64,000 bases of DNA from Rotaria sordida (lineage: Eukaryota; Rotifera; Eurotatoria; Philodinida; Philodinidae): assembly GCA_905250125.1 (NCBI GenBank), contig CAJNOL010000220.1, forward strand, positions 1 to 64,000, in the 5' to 3' direction. A program made the position numbers and the translations under genes. The notes beneath the pieces are model-generated. The model was not told the origin of the DNA and did no database searches. It was given only the letters and a program-made list of their open reading frames with translations. Within the stretch, counting starts at the first letter, position 1; every line of letters starts with the position of its first letter. Shown here piece after piece: positions 25,674-37,545 of this stretch.

Positions 25674-28600
25674 ATGTTCTACCTATTGATCATTGTGATC
25701 TATTTTAATCATCACCTGCTGTTACATACAACATCAGCATCATCATTATTATTTACACTTGATAATGTACGATATTCATTATCAGATCGTGTATTAACAA
25801 TACCTAAATTAGGTGCTCTTCGTGGTATACATATTGATTATGAGAATGAATATTATAAAAAATATAATCTTGTAAATATTGAAGCATTTCTTGGTTTACA
25901 ATATGGTTTATATCATGGAAGATTTGAACCATCAAAAGAACGTTTTGAATTACATCCAACAACAAAAGTTAATAAACAAATATATTTTGGACCTGCTTGT
26001 GCACAATATATATGGACAAATCAAAGTGAATTAATACGTATACGTACAGAAAATTTTGCTAAACAATATTATCCAAAATTATTAAAATATATACAAAAAC
26101 AAAATGAACAACAATGTCTTTATATGAATATTTATCAACCACAAATCAAAAATTTAAAAGGTAAAAAAATTTTGATTGATGATCATCATCAATTTATATT
26201 TGTATATAAATCGTGTCATTTTTCTGAGATAAGCAGTCAAACTAAAGATGAATGTCATTCTTCTTCGTCTTCTTATTGTTGTTGTTGTTTCTCAGTGTAC
26301 TAGACAATGATCATTGTCTATAAAGCTACCGCACATGCATATACGTTATTGATGTGAGGTGAATTTATTCTCAATGATCGATGATCCCGACGTCCTGTCG
26401 ACTATCAAAAAAAAAAATCATTCTACTAATACTACGAACCATGTGTACTAAATGAGATGACATTGTTGATGCACGTTTGATCTTTTGTATGTATACAAAT
26501 AGATACAGTTCCATTAAGAGAAACATCTCAATCTCAAATACATTGTTGAAGATGGTGTTGACGTGAAAGAAAGATCACACTAATCCCGTAAGACATTCAA
26601 CTGTACAAAAAAAAATACAATAGAACGACATTCAATCTCTGTTTTTGACAAGCTTTGATTGAAAATGAAGACTCATGAGAATTTCTATTTTGTTTCTTTC
26701 TTTTTTATATCTATTTAGAACCACTTCCAGTGCTTCTCTTTATTCATGGTGATGGTTATGACATCGGTACGGGTGCAGCTTTTGATGGAGCTATATTTGC
26801 TAGTTATACGAAAGCAATTGTTGTTACAATCAACTATCGACTTGGCCCTTTCGGTAAGTGAAATATGAGAATCAAGAGAGTGTGTGTGTGTGTGTGTGTG
26901 TGTATATGAGAGAGAAATGTAACGGAAAAAAAGTCGCCGTACGCGTTTATTTGCAGATCGTCATCTCTTTTTCCATTTTCTACTCGAATGAGCAACAATT
27001 CAGCATAGCAATAGTAGTTGTTGTAGGCTTGATCAAGGTTCTATTATTTCCTGTATATTCGATGAAATTGGTGATTGCCAATCGTTAGGGTATTTCCGCT
27101 GTGCGCTCTTGTCATAAACTAGACAAATTTCTTATCGTTGGGTGGCAATTATTGTTGATTAACTAACATTTGTCCCTCACCAAATAAACTCTCGTATATT
27201 TCTCAGTCTATTAGAAACAGTCATTCAACTGCTTGAATGAACATGTCTATCACTACTGTGTTCTATGATATATTCATATATATATATATATGTATATGAA
27301 AAAAATAAGTACATCAAGAAATTAAATGTAAATGATGAATGAATGAATAAATAAATAAAATGAGAAGACTAAATTTATATGCATAGACATTTATACACGT
27401 GCCAAAGACTGATGACATAAGTTCTCATGACATCAAATCATCATTTGGCATTTTGTTGTTATGAAGAATAAGAAAAGAAAAAAAAACTCCAAAAGCCATA
27501 GGGTGATTTATTTATTTTAATAATTGTTGTTGAGATCGAAGCAATTTTAATTGGACATGAATGTGAGAACAAATGAATGATGTAACTTCGTCTATGTCTC
27601 ATCACAATCTTTTTCTGTCCGGGTGCCATTTAATGTTTATACATATATACATATACAAAGTCACAAGAGATTAATGAAGAGGGATAGTCGAGTGTAAGCT
27701 TAAGGCAAAAATATTCATTAATCAAACGTCTTCAATCGATTTGTCGTTTTTTTTTGTTGAGAAGCCTAGACAAGGTATGTGTGTTGCTTAACATTGTCAT
27801 ATGAGAAATACAATTGATAAAATAACATTGATCGTATATATATAAGAAGAAAAAGAAAAAAAAAGTGTGTCGCATACACTTGAAGTCAAACAATAGAACA
27901 GTCAGTCAGTTAGTTAGTTTGATTGTTTGAAAAGAAAATGAATTACCCAAGGTGTCCGTTCGCTCTTGTCTAGAACAACATTCAATTACGGGCAACATAT
28001 GACGTCACTAAATTCAATTAGATATATTTTTTTTATTATTATGACTATTGAACAATATCTAGATAGTATAGCGTGACTTAACACTCAAGATATAAAGAAA
28101 AGAAAAAGCCTTGACAAAAAAGAAGATTTTTCTTTGCCCTTCTCTATTCTAAACATGCGATCAAGATAATAATAATCATACATCTATCAATCTATGTCGA
28201 GACATCGATTATTACTACTTTTAGATCCATATGATAAAACAGAAGATTCTAGTTGTTATTTCCCGTGTCATTGCCATACTATTCAATAAGCATGTGTACA
28301 TATGCATCGACAATAGTAATGTTTACATACCCGCAATCAGTAGTCTGATCTTGATCTGTTAAATGCTCGCAGGAGCAGTTGTTCAAGAATAAAGAGAAAA
28401 GAACAATATGGCTTTTGAAAAGTGTTTGTTTGATGTTCAACCGACTGTCTCTTCTATCTTTGTAAATGTTGTTTATTAAAAAAAAGAAATGAGTTGTTTT
28501 TCTCATGAGAGTTATGCAAATTCTTCGGATTCTTTTTTTTTTTCAAATGCATTGTGTGACCAATGATTATAATATGGATCTAAAATTCATCACAAGTTTA

Positions 28601-31307
28601 TATTACAATTAATATGATATACAAGGTTATCTTTTACTTTGTAGGTTTTCTTTATCTATCACGTGAGAATAAAGGTGATTATGCATTACATGATATATAT
28701 ACATCATTACATTGGCTAAAAAATTATGTGACAAATTTTAATGGTGATCCAGATCGAATTACATTATATGGAACAGGATCAGGAGCTGTATTGGCTAGTC
28801 TTGTTGTTATGCTTGAAACTGTCAATGGTTTGTAAATGTGAAACTGTGTTTTTTTTTTTCTTCAATACAATCGAACATAATCTTAGTAAATCTTATATTT
28901 ATTAGGTGGTACAGGAACAATAAAACGACGTAAATCTTTAGTTCATCGTCTTATATTAAATGATCAAACATTTCTTTCTCCATATATGACATCAATTGTA
29001 AATGAAATTTCATCATATCAACGAGATATTTTATCAGATTTATCATGTTCAACATTATTATGTTTACGTAATGAAAGTTTAATAAAAACAAAAGATTTAT
29101 TAGAATTAAATACATATTCAAAAAATTATGGATATATAAATTATATTAAACCATTAGAATATCCATTTCCATTTTTTAATTCTTTTCTTGATACAAAAAT
29201 TGATCATATAAATTCATTACGCATGAAATTTTATCATCAATCAAATACACTTTTACCAGAAAATCTTCATATTTTATTAACAATATCATCATCAATTAAT
29301 CATTCATTATTTCAAGAAATTAATATCAATAATAATAATAATAGAAATAATATTATTGAAGATTTAATTAATTATGCATATACAAAATGGAATATAAAAA
29401 CTAATGAATATTATTTTGATAAATATTTATTTAATTATCATCAACAAATTCTAGGACCATTACTTAAATATTCTAAATATGTTTCAAATGATCGAAATAT
29501 TCATATATTAGAAAGATATTCAAATAAATATCAATCTGAATTACCTTATACATTTGGATATGTTTTAGCACCATCAATGAGTGTTTTTAATGATACATAT
29601 TTAAATGCAGATGAAAATGAACGAATTGAAAGTATGAAAAGTATGGATTTATTTGCTAATTTAATACATAATGGGTAAGTTTAATAAGACGTATTTATTA
29701 GAATAAAAATATGTTTTTTTCTTTTTCAAGAGATATTAATATAAAATCACCTTATCATCAAAATATACAATATGAATCAATCGAAAAATGGCATCCAGTT
29801 TTTCCAGAATTTAATTTTATACTTCTTAAAAGTAAGTCGAAGAAATGATAACATGAGTTTTCGCTTTTTTTTTTTTGTTCAAAAAGAATCAGTCCATTTA
29901 CCAATGGAAACGAGTTAGACAATATAGAAGAAGAATTCGGTAACGTCAACAGAGACTTTAGCATGTTTGTTTCTTATTGAATATGTAAAAAAGATAAGCA
30001 GTATAAATTGAATCAAATTTATTTATTAGAAAAAGAATGCATAAAAGACAAGTAAAAATATTCTCGATATATCCAAATGTGGATGTGAGTGTAGCTCTTG
30101 TCTTAATTCACACCACAACATTAATCATACGCTGATGATATCTTCATCAAAGAATTTGATATGTTTTAAATAATATTTATGTATTACTGTATTAAACTTT
30201 ATCATATTTCGTCGTAATCCGTCATCTGTTTTTGTTTTTTTGCGAACCGTTTTTCCGCTAAGAAACAACATTTTTCTCCGATTATTTTCATCATTTTATG
30301 GGTTTACGGAAAACTACGAAGTAATAGCGTCGGTTTTTTGTATTCAATTATCAATAATTTATTGTAGAAATTGAATTAATACTTGTCATAGCAAGGTTTT
30401 ATTATTATCCAGTCTAAATTTGAATTCGTATCTATTTTTAGTAATACGTAGAACGATTGAATAGAAGATTATCAATCTGTTAGCTTCTATAAATTATAAT
30501 AAATGTTCGATAAATTGCATTCAAACTTTCTCGTGTTCTATTTTTGTGTATTAATTTTAATACTAAGTCTTTCAGATAAAGATTTTTATATTTTATATTT
30601 TATCTTTAGATGGTAATTTAAGTCAAGTTCGTGGTTATCATGCTGAAGTTCATTATCTTTTTAATAATATAATTGTAAATCATAGTGAAAATTCATTTGA
30701 TATTAATTTATTAAATACTTGGAAAACTCTATATGATGTATCTCATAAAAAAAATCAATCAACAAATATTTATTCATCATTATTAACAAGACAATTTTCA
30801 CCATTATTTGATTCAAATAATAATAATAATAATATTAATAATCAAAAATATATATTTATTCTTGCTTTAAGTACTTTTATATTATTAATAGTTAATTTAT
30901 GTATATGTATTATTTTATCAAGACGTGGACAAGGTTGTAGAAAACGTGAATATAATTGTCTTAATGATCATAAACAATTAAATCTTGTTAATCAATCTGA
31001 ACAACATAAACATCAACAACGACATGGTGGTTCATCACCATCAAGTACAAATAGTAATGGTACAATAACAATTGATTCAACACAACAATTAATTGTTAAT
31101 ACAAATTCAAATGAACAAGAACATCATTCATCATCACCATTATCATCATTATTATGTACAACAAATAGTAGTATTAATAGTACATCACCTATTGATGTAT
31201 TACATCCAATAAATATAACAAAAAAAAATGGAATATTAAAATGTTCATCAATAAAAAAAACTAGTGTACTTGTTGTAGCATCATCTTTACCTGAAGCTAT
31301 TGTATAA
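25674..31307 (+). CDS. Neuroligin-like type I membrane protein (inactive esterase fold)
   Basis: Six exons: 25674-26160, 26719-26853, 28645-28827, 28906-29674, 29731-29831, 30610-31307, phase-consistent, 790 aa. Signal peptide 1-24. Carboxylesterase-like ectodomain: AFLGLQYG near residue 75, LPVLLFIHGDGYDIGTG (165-181, oxyanion region), VVTINYRLGPFG, the DIYTSLHWLKNYVTNFNGDP block, ITLYGTGSGA (246-255), and RGYHAEVHYLF (566-576), which aligns with the catalytic-His region. The nucleophile elbow GxSxG reads GTGSG, with Gly252 in place of Ser, so it should be catalytically dead like neuroligins and gliotactin. A single membrane helix at about 639-661 is followed by RR and a 125-residue Ser/Asn/His-rich cytoplasmic tail ending EAIV, a possible weak PDZ ligand. 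Introns of 558, 1791 and 778 bp are long for this window. Role: cell adhesion, probably junctional or synaptic. Confidence 0.85.
26880..26903. repeat. (GT)n microsatellite
   Basis: About 12 uninterrupted GT units in the 1.8-kb second intron of the neuroligin-like gene, just after the donor site. Confidence 0.95.
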
Positions 31308-31705
31308 TTATATATGTATTTTCGTTTCTTTGTTTTTTTTTTTTGTTTTGTTTTGTTTCTTGAACAAATAAAACTGTTTCGAACAGTGAAGTGTGTATGA
31401 AAAAAGAAACAGGAAAGAAAAAATTTTATTTCAATATGTTTGATTATATAATTCAATTGATGTTTTGTATCTATAAAGAGTTGATCTGAATGATGAATGA
31501 ATTAAATTTTAATTCTTGATATTTTTGTTGATTATATATCATAAGAATAAAAATATAATCAAATTCATTTACAGATCAAGAAAATCTATGCTCAGTATAA
31601 AGTAATTTAATTGAATATTGCTCTCAAGGACAAAAAAAAGCATACTTTTGTACACTAGTTACTGTCGATATCAAAATAAATAATATCATTACTAGAGAAA
31701 ATATT
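31308..31705. other. 3' flank of the neuroligin-like gene
   Basis: AT-rich sequence with T-rich tracts after the stop codon; AATAAA occurs near 31366 and could serve polyadenylation. No gene is seen. Confidence 0.5.
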
Positions 31706-32336
31706 GACAAGGAAACGTTGGGAAGTGTCTGACGTTGTTTGACTTGATATTATGACTACGAGCAAATTTCTGTGAAATTACAAAAAGCTTTCAAGAATTC
31801 GAGCCCATAGTCTACTGGTGAAAAGTTATGGCTGTTTTATCGGATTTTTTTTCGGTGAGAACAAGGTACGTATTTCCGAAAGCATCAAAATGAAGAATTT
31901 TATCCTGAAATGTTACTTATAGATAGTTCTGATAATCATTAAAAAGTTTTGAAATTTTTAAATAAGACAAATGTGCCTTTTGTTGAAATATTCAATTACT
32001 AAAAAACAGCAGGCTACCACATAAGGATGCAATTGTTAAATCAATTCGGAAGTAGAATATTTCGAGATCAATATATTCATTTTCTCTAAAACTTTTAGAA
32101 CTGTTTGATGGTTATTAATTCTATCTATGGACAACATTCGAGAGTGAAATTCTTCATTTTGATATTTTCGAAAATACTTGGCTCTCACTAAAAATTCCAG
32201 TAAAACTGTCATAACTCTTCACCGGTATATCATGGACACAAATCTTTGTAGACTTTTTGTAATCTCACAGAGATCTACTCCTACTCATAATATCAAGGCG
32301 AATGACGTCAGACAATTGGAGATGTTCCTTCATCAG
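31706..32336. repeat. Long imperfect inverted repeat (foldback element)
   Basis: The left arm (about 31706-31990) pairs imperfectly with the right arm (about 32040-32336). Examples: GTCTGACGTTGTTTGACTTG near 31727-31746 against the complement of CAAGGCGAATGACGTCAGAC near 32294-32313, and CATCAAAATGAAGAATTT near 31884-31901 against the complement of AAATTCTTCATTTTGATA near 32150-32167. No reading frame is present. This family differs in sequence from the foldback near 1 kb. Confidence 0.8.
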
Positions 32337-34490
32337 TTTTAGGATACTTTTTAACTGTGAAACTTCGAGCAGAATATGCGAAAGTACTTGAGCATTGAAA
32401 AGATATTCGTAGCATTACTGGAAACTGGATACTCGTGAAGTCAATATTTTCTCTAGAAATCGACGACTTTTTTTCTTGTATTTACTGTCTTCTTCAAAAA
32501 AATGTCACCATGGAAGATAATATAACAGTTTTTTATTTGAACAATCGTAGAGAAAAATAATTGTCAATCATATACTGAGCGATTATTTATCTTGCTATGC
32601 GTCAGAAAGAAAAAAATGATCATAATTCATTATAGTTGATAGCTTTAGGCAAGATTAATGAGATGACTTGAGAACTATAAGGAAGGAAAGACCACCAATT
32701 TACAGAAATGATTGTTGTTGAACTGTTTGTCGTATTTATTGTTCGACCATCAGTGTTGATGATATCTGAAGTTGACCAATGTCACCATCAAATTTTTAAT
32801 GAACAAACATGACAGATTATTAGATACTGTTCGTTTGAAATCAACTAGAGAGAGTCTGAATTGATGTGTTAAGGACGATGGTGATGTGAACGCGGATGGA
32901 AAAGTTAATGATGTTAGTTTTTTTGTAGCTTAGATTAATTTTCTGAAGAACCACTTTCATTGAGAGATCATCGTGTTGTTGAAGACGTTTGATTGTATGA
33001 TGGTGATTTGGGAATGATTGGTAGATGCCATTACTTTACGCATATAATGATGTTGATGTTGTTATTAGATAGACGAGAAAAAGAATCATGTATCCCTATA
33101 TAAGGAAACTATCAGTGATTAATTTATCGGTTCTCGCATATTTATATCTTTCCAATGCTGTCAAACTTTGAAAAACAGATTTCAGATTTACACTCGTCAT
33201 ATTCTCATGATCTCAGCAAGCTGTTTTTCCAATTCGAAATACTGCTCAGATGTTGAAAATGAATGGCTAACTTGAATCGTGATTCATGCATCTAATAGAA
33301 GAAGAATTCGTCTTGGGAACTAAGGGATTGCTGCTCATCATGTAATCAGCTGTCTTAGATGATTTGTTGTTTGTTGGTGGGCAGTATTTCCAACAGTTAA
33401 TGTAACAAGCAGAAGTTAAAGAACAGAATATATGCTGTGTCTAGAATATACGCTATTTTAAACATTGCTTAGAAAAAAAAAGAATGTACAATTTGTTAAT
33501 GGAATCTGTATTTTGATTCCAGGTCCTTGAAAGTTGTAGGTAGTATTAAATTAAAGTTTATGTATAGATGGTAGTGATATTATCATCTAAATATAATCTA
33601 TAATTTATGTTTGTTACATAAACTGGTGTTTATTAGTAATATGATTAGTTCAGTTTCAACGCGAACCAAATCGACATTAGCTCAGTTGGTACTTTTTGAA
33701 AAACTAGATTATATCCGTTCCACAAGATTACGAACCGCTTGCATGTTTGGTGTTTATTTTATTTGTAAATGTGTTAGATGATAAAATTAGTACATGTATT
33801 TACATATAAAGAATAATTACAGCACGAGTTTTTCTGCCAGGGATTTCAAGAGTTGGGTTTAATAAAAGTATTCACTAACAATGAACAACCCTCATTTATA
33901 TGGCATTTGATAGAGGACATTTCGAAGGCATATTAACCATCAAAAATCGAAAAAATTTTGATTTTAACATCTGAAAAGGGAATGAGTCTCCTTAAGCAGC
34001 TTATGAGTTTTATTAATATATTCTTGTTGAAAAAATCATATCATTTGCGATAATATCAATAATAGGTTTAAAATCTTGATCTCAACTAATAGTTTTTCTT
34101 CGTGCAGCTTGTCTTGTAATTGTATTTTTCTTTCTACAGTCTATTACTTTTTTTGACTAAAGAACCTTTTTATTTATCTCTATATGTTACTTCTTCGTTA
34201 CAACGTTATTTTGCATTAGAGTAATGTATGCTACTTTTTTTCCAACTTGCTGTTCTGTGTTTTCTTTTGTATTTATCAGGAGTAAAAAAAATATTTATGT
34301 TTCAATTGAGACTTTTTTGTCGTAAATATTTTCTTTTCGTTTGCTTCACATATAAAAAATTTGAAAATGTATTTTACTTTTCATTATTAACGTCATTCGT
34401 TCTCATGTAAATAGTTCGATTTTAATTTATTTGGCATGAACACTAAATATCATTTATATTTTTTTTGTCAGATTTTAATCTTACACAAAT
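32337..34490. other. Intergenic, no supported gene
   Basis: No reading frame with coding character on either strand. A tRNA A-box-like string (TTAGCTCAGTTGGTA, about 33678-33692) stands alone, without a matching B box or cloverleaf. An acceptor-like TTTTTTTTGTCAG ends at about 34471, 19 bases before the next ATG. Confidence 0.5.
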
Positions 34491-34961
34491 ATGAATACAT
34501 ATTGTCAAGAACAGCTACAATCATATGGTAAGTTTCAATCAATCAATAAAGAGATAAGATTCATCATCTTTCTTATAGCGAAAGTAGCAGAAAAATCTGG
34601 TTATCCTCGTTCTAATAGCTGAGTAGCAATATATACAACATCATCATCGAAAGACATTGGAAATATCTCACATACAGCAGTAAACATAATAATGCCAAAT
34701 AATCATGGTATACAAATTCTTCCATCTATTTCAATAGGTCAAGAACCAATGCAATGTACTTGTCCTAACACCCATTCATTTATTAGAACCAGTGTTAGGC
34801 AAACAAATGGATTATTGGTTTGGCTTTTATGTGTTGTTTTAATCTTCCTTGTTTGCATATTTGACTGTTGTTTTATATCATTTTATATTAGTGATATAAA
34901 AAATGTTGAATACTATTGTCCTCCATGTAAAGCATTTATTGGTGAATTTCATCCTTTATAA
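34491..34961 (+). CDS. LITAF-domain small membrane protein, possibly damaged
   Basis: Exon 1 is 34491-34527 (MNTYCQEQLQSY, donor gtaagt). Exon 2 most simply starts at 34579 and ends at the stop 34959-34961. With that acceptor the frame meets TGA at 34620-34622; an alternative AG at 34622-34623 keeps the same phase and skips the stop (GTA GCA ATA after the junction). The C-terminal 70 residues have the LITAF/SIMPLE layout: a first knuckle (CTCPNTH), a membrane-embedded hydrophobic segment (LLVWLLCVVLIFLVCIFDCC), and YYCPPCKAFIGEF as the second zinc knuckle. LITAF proteins are monotopic zinc-binding proteins of late endosomes and lysosomes. The first knuckle lacks the second Cys of CPxC (CPNT instead), though a Cys two residues earlier might substitute. 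It could be a functional divergent paralogue or a young pseudogene. Confidence 0.7.
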
Positions 34962-35465
34962 TTTTTTATATTTATATAAGCAAATAAATAAAAGAAAAAA
35001 AAATATATGTCACAGTTGACATGAGAATTTAGTTGAGATTGAAATAATAGATTTAATTACGTAGAGAGAAAAAAAATAGAAGAAGGAAAGAAAAGAAACG
35101 AAAAAAATTCAAATGAAATAAAAGAAAACATAAAAATGTAAATAAAATTCTTTTTTTTTTAGAATACGAAACTTTTTTTTTGTAATAACAAATCTCAAGC
35201 TTTCTGTAAATGATCATTATTTTTTTTTAAATTTTGATAATAAAAAAAAAACAAAAAAGAATAAATACAAATTATATTTCTTTAACAATATGAAATTTTT
35301 TCAATAGTAACAAATCGCAAATCTTTTTGTAACTGATCTTCTTTTTTAAAAAATTTGGTAATCAGAAAAAAAAATTTTATTTTTCTTTTGATTTATCTTA
35401 ATGCATATTTATATCTTTTATATTACTTATACAATATAATTAATGTTTACTGTACAACTCATATT
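34962..35465. other. AT-rich spacer
   Basis: Poly-A and poly-T rich spacer between the LITAF gene and the integrase fossil. Two similar stretches, CAAATCTCAAGCTTTCTGTAA (about 35189) and AACAAATCGCAAATCTTTTT (about 35309), suggest a diverged local duplication of about 120 bp. No gene is seen. Confidence 0.4.
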
Positions 35466-36183
35466 TTGATGTTAGTGAAGATAAAGTAATTTATCATAAA
35501 CTACAAACATATATAGATTCATTGAATGCGAAAAAAAGAAATCAATATACAATTAAAAATGAAATGTACTTAAATATTTTAAGTGTTTTTAAAGAAGAAA
35601 ATCAAATTGTATCACTTAAGTTTAAAGTTTGGATAAAGCAAACATTTAAATTGGCCCAAATAGGTTCAAATTCTTTGATTTATGTTATAAAAAATACTTT
35701 ACCACTTGTTAAACATGAAGAAATATATTATAGAGTTGCTGATTGTCATATAGCTGTTGACCATTCAGGATGAGATAAAAACTTAGGCCGAGGTTAATTT
35801 TTTTCTTTAATTATTAATTTATAATATAATTCATATAGATCAAGCGTCATTATGCTGGTATCCCACAACAAGCAGTATTGATTAATATCAATATATGTGA
35901 CATTTGTCAAACACGACGTTCATTTTCCACAACAACTAGTGGGAAACCAATTGTTTCAATAGGGTTTTTGACATGATTACAAGTCGATTTAATCGACATG
36001 CGCAATGCATCATATGATGGTTATAATTTTATAATGCATGCTAAAGATAACTTCAGCAAATTTAGTTGGCTGTACACTTTACCATTAAAAGAAGTGACTC
36101 ATATTGTTAAAAATTTAGGTGATCTTTTTTATAGATTTGGACCATCTAAAATTTTGCAAACAGATAATGGAAAAGAATTTACG
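35466..36183 (+). pseudogene. Integrase-domain fossil (KRBA2-like DDE integrase of retroelement origin)
   Basis: The first open segment, about 35466-35773, ends YYRVADCHIAVDHSG and then TGA. After a shift, 35838-36183 reads KRHYAGIPQQAVLI, CDICQTRR (zinc-binding Cys pair), a TGA, LQVDLIDMRNASYDGYNFIM, KDNFSKFSWLYTLPLK and FGPSKILQTDNGKEF. This is the rve integrase core as found in KRBA2/SCAND3-type genes and gypsy-like elements: VDLIDM carries the first catalytic Asp and QTDNGKEF the second. The region with the catalytic Glu is missing, lying toward the assembly gap. Two TGA stops, a phase break and a TAA right after KEFT show it is dead. I describe it only as it stands. Confidence 0.75.
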
Positions 36184-36489
36184 TAATATTTCATTTAAGA
36201 TAATAATCATGCATTATTTGAAACTCGATCTAAAATGAATGTTGATGTATAAGAATAGAAATCTTGCACATACATATGGAAGCTTTTGGTATTACAGACA
36301 TACTTAGGAACCAAGCATCGTGGATACGAGAGATATATGAAAAATGTTTTATCACAGATGTAAAATACATTTTTAGAAATGACTTATCATAGACGTTACA
36401 GTCATTTCTAAAGGGTGGTCCCAAAGTTTCGACTCTTCCTTCGTAAATCAAGAATATCTATATGAAACTCATATGAAAGTATTGATCAA

Positions 36490-36589
36490 NNNNNNNNNNN
36501 NNNNNNNNNNNNNNNNNNNNNNNNNNNNNNNNNNNNNNNNNNNNNNNNNNNNNNNNNNNNNNNNNNNNNNNNNNNNNNNNNNNNNNNNN
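36490..36589. other. Assembly gap (100 N)
   Basis: Exactly 100 N. The round length suggests a scaffolding gap of unknown true size. It lies beside a retroelement fossil, a common cause of assembly breaks. Confidence 1.
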
Positions 36590-37059
36590 TCAACCTGTGT
36601 AATAAGAGCAGCAGATCAAATTTTTCTTATTACCAGGAGGTTTGTTAGCGTTCGTCCTTTTGGATCACGCTACAGTTTGTTCTCCTTCTTTTAAAAAATG
36701 TGTATGTTTGTGTGTGTACACTTACACACGATCTTTTATTATCTGTTAAAATAATGAAAAACACGCACATATATAGTAAACGAGAAGAAAGAAACGAAAG
36801 AGAACACAGACTAGATATATGAATAACAAAGGAGAATACTAGATATATCACTGAGAAAGAAATAGAAGAAGAAATAAAAAATGAAATAAAAAAATGGAAA
36901 TAGAAGGCGAGTTGTATCAGTGCGACATCACTGGAACAAGGTTACTCAATTTGTTTCTGTTTTCAATAGGAATCAGTCATCTAACCATTATCTCCAATAT
37001 TGAGAAGTTTAATCGTAAAATCAATCTCCCCTTTCAGTCATGCAAAATGAGACTTGAGT

Positions 37060-37470
37060 GTCGGTGTGGGTGTGAGGGAAAATTGCAACTCGTCACGATT
37101 TTTCTTGTCTGGCTTTCGTAATGAACTGACAGTACGAAAGCCCGTAACAGAGGTTTCGTAACGACAGAATCAGGGCTTTCGTAACAAAAAATCAGAGCTA
37201 TCGTAACGAATTTTACAGAGTGATCGTAACCGGTGGTTTGATATGTGACTTCGTTATGATACCCCTAATTTTTGTTACGAAATCTCTGTTGGCTCGTTGC
37301 GAAAATTCTGCAACTGTTACGAACTCCCTGTAAATAACAGCTACGATTGCCCTGTAAATTTTGTTACGATATCCCTGTTTTCTCGTATATCCCTATTTTT
37401 AGCGTTACGAAAGCCCTGTTTTTTCTGAAAACTTCAACTCGTCACGTGACAAGTTGCAACCTTCTCGGAT
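37060..37470. repeat. Inverted minisatellite: head-to-head arrays of a GTTACGAAAGCCCTG-type unit
   Basis: From about 37108 to 37225 the plus strand carries repeated variants of CAGGGCTTTCGTAAC (for example GAGGTTTCGTAACGA and CAGAGCTATCGTAACG). From about 37277 to 37417 it carries the complementary units (GTTACGAAATCTCTG, GTTACGAACTCCCTG, GCTACGATTGCCCTG, GTTACGATATCCCTG, GTTACGAAAGCCCTG). Unit spacing is about 20-28 bp. Outer flanks (TTGCAACTCGTCACG at about 37083 and the complement of CGTGACAAGTTGCAA at about 37444) extend the inverted symmetry, so the whole is a foldback of about 380 bp. Confidence 0.8.
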
Positions 37471-37537
37471 GTGAGTGTTGGTATGGGTGTAGACATTCCC
37501 TTTATCCACATCCACATCCACCCCCACACCCACATCC
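37466..37537. repeat. Head-to-head telomere-like (TGTGGG-like) tract
   Basis: The plus strand carries a G-rich stretch (GGATGTGAGTGTTGGTATGG) followed after about 15 bp by a C-rich stretch (CCACATCCACATCCACCCCC, then ACACCCACATCC). The reverse complement of the C-rich part contains GATGTGGGTGTGGGGGTGG. Bdelloid telomeric DNA is reported as TGTGGG repeats; the match here is degenerate. Another G-rich tract (GGTGTGGGTGTGAGGG) lies at about 37064-37079. Confidence 0.5.
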
Positions 37538-37545
37538 TTGAGCAG

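Noticed and set aside
33678-33692. tRNA A-box-like TTAGCTCAGTTGGTA
   Set aside because: No matching B box, acceptor stem or anticodon arm follows, so neither a tRNA gene nor a clear tRNA-derived SINE can be supported.
36894-37121. 75-codon plus-strand frame beside the minisatellite
   Set aside because: It runs from low-complexity A-rich DNA into the repeat array and has no coding character.
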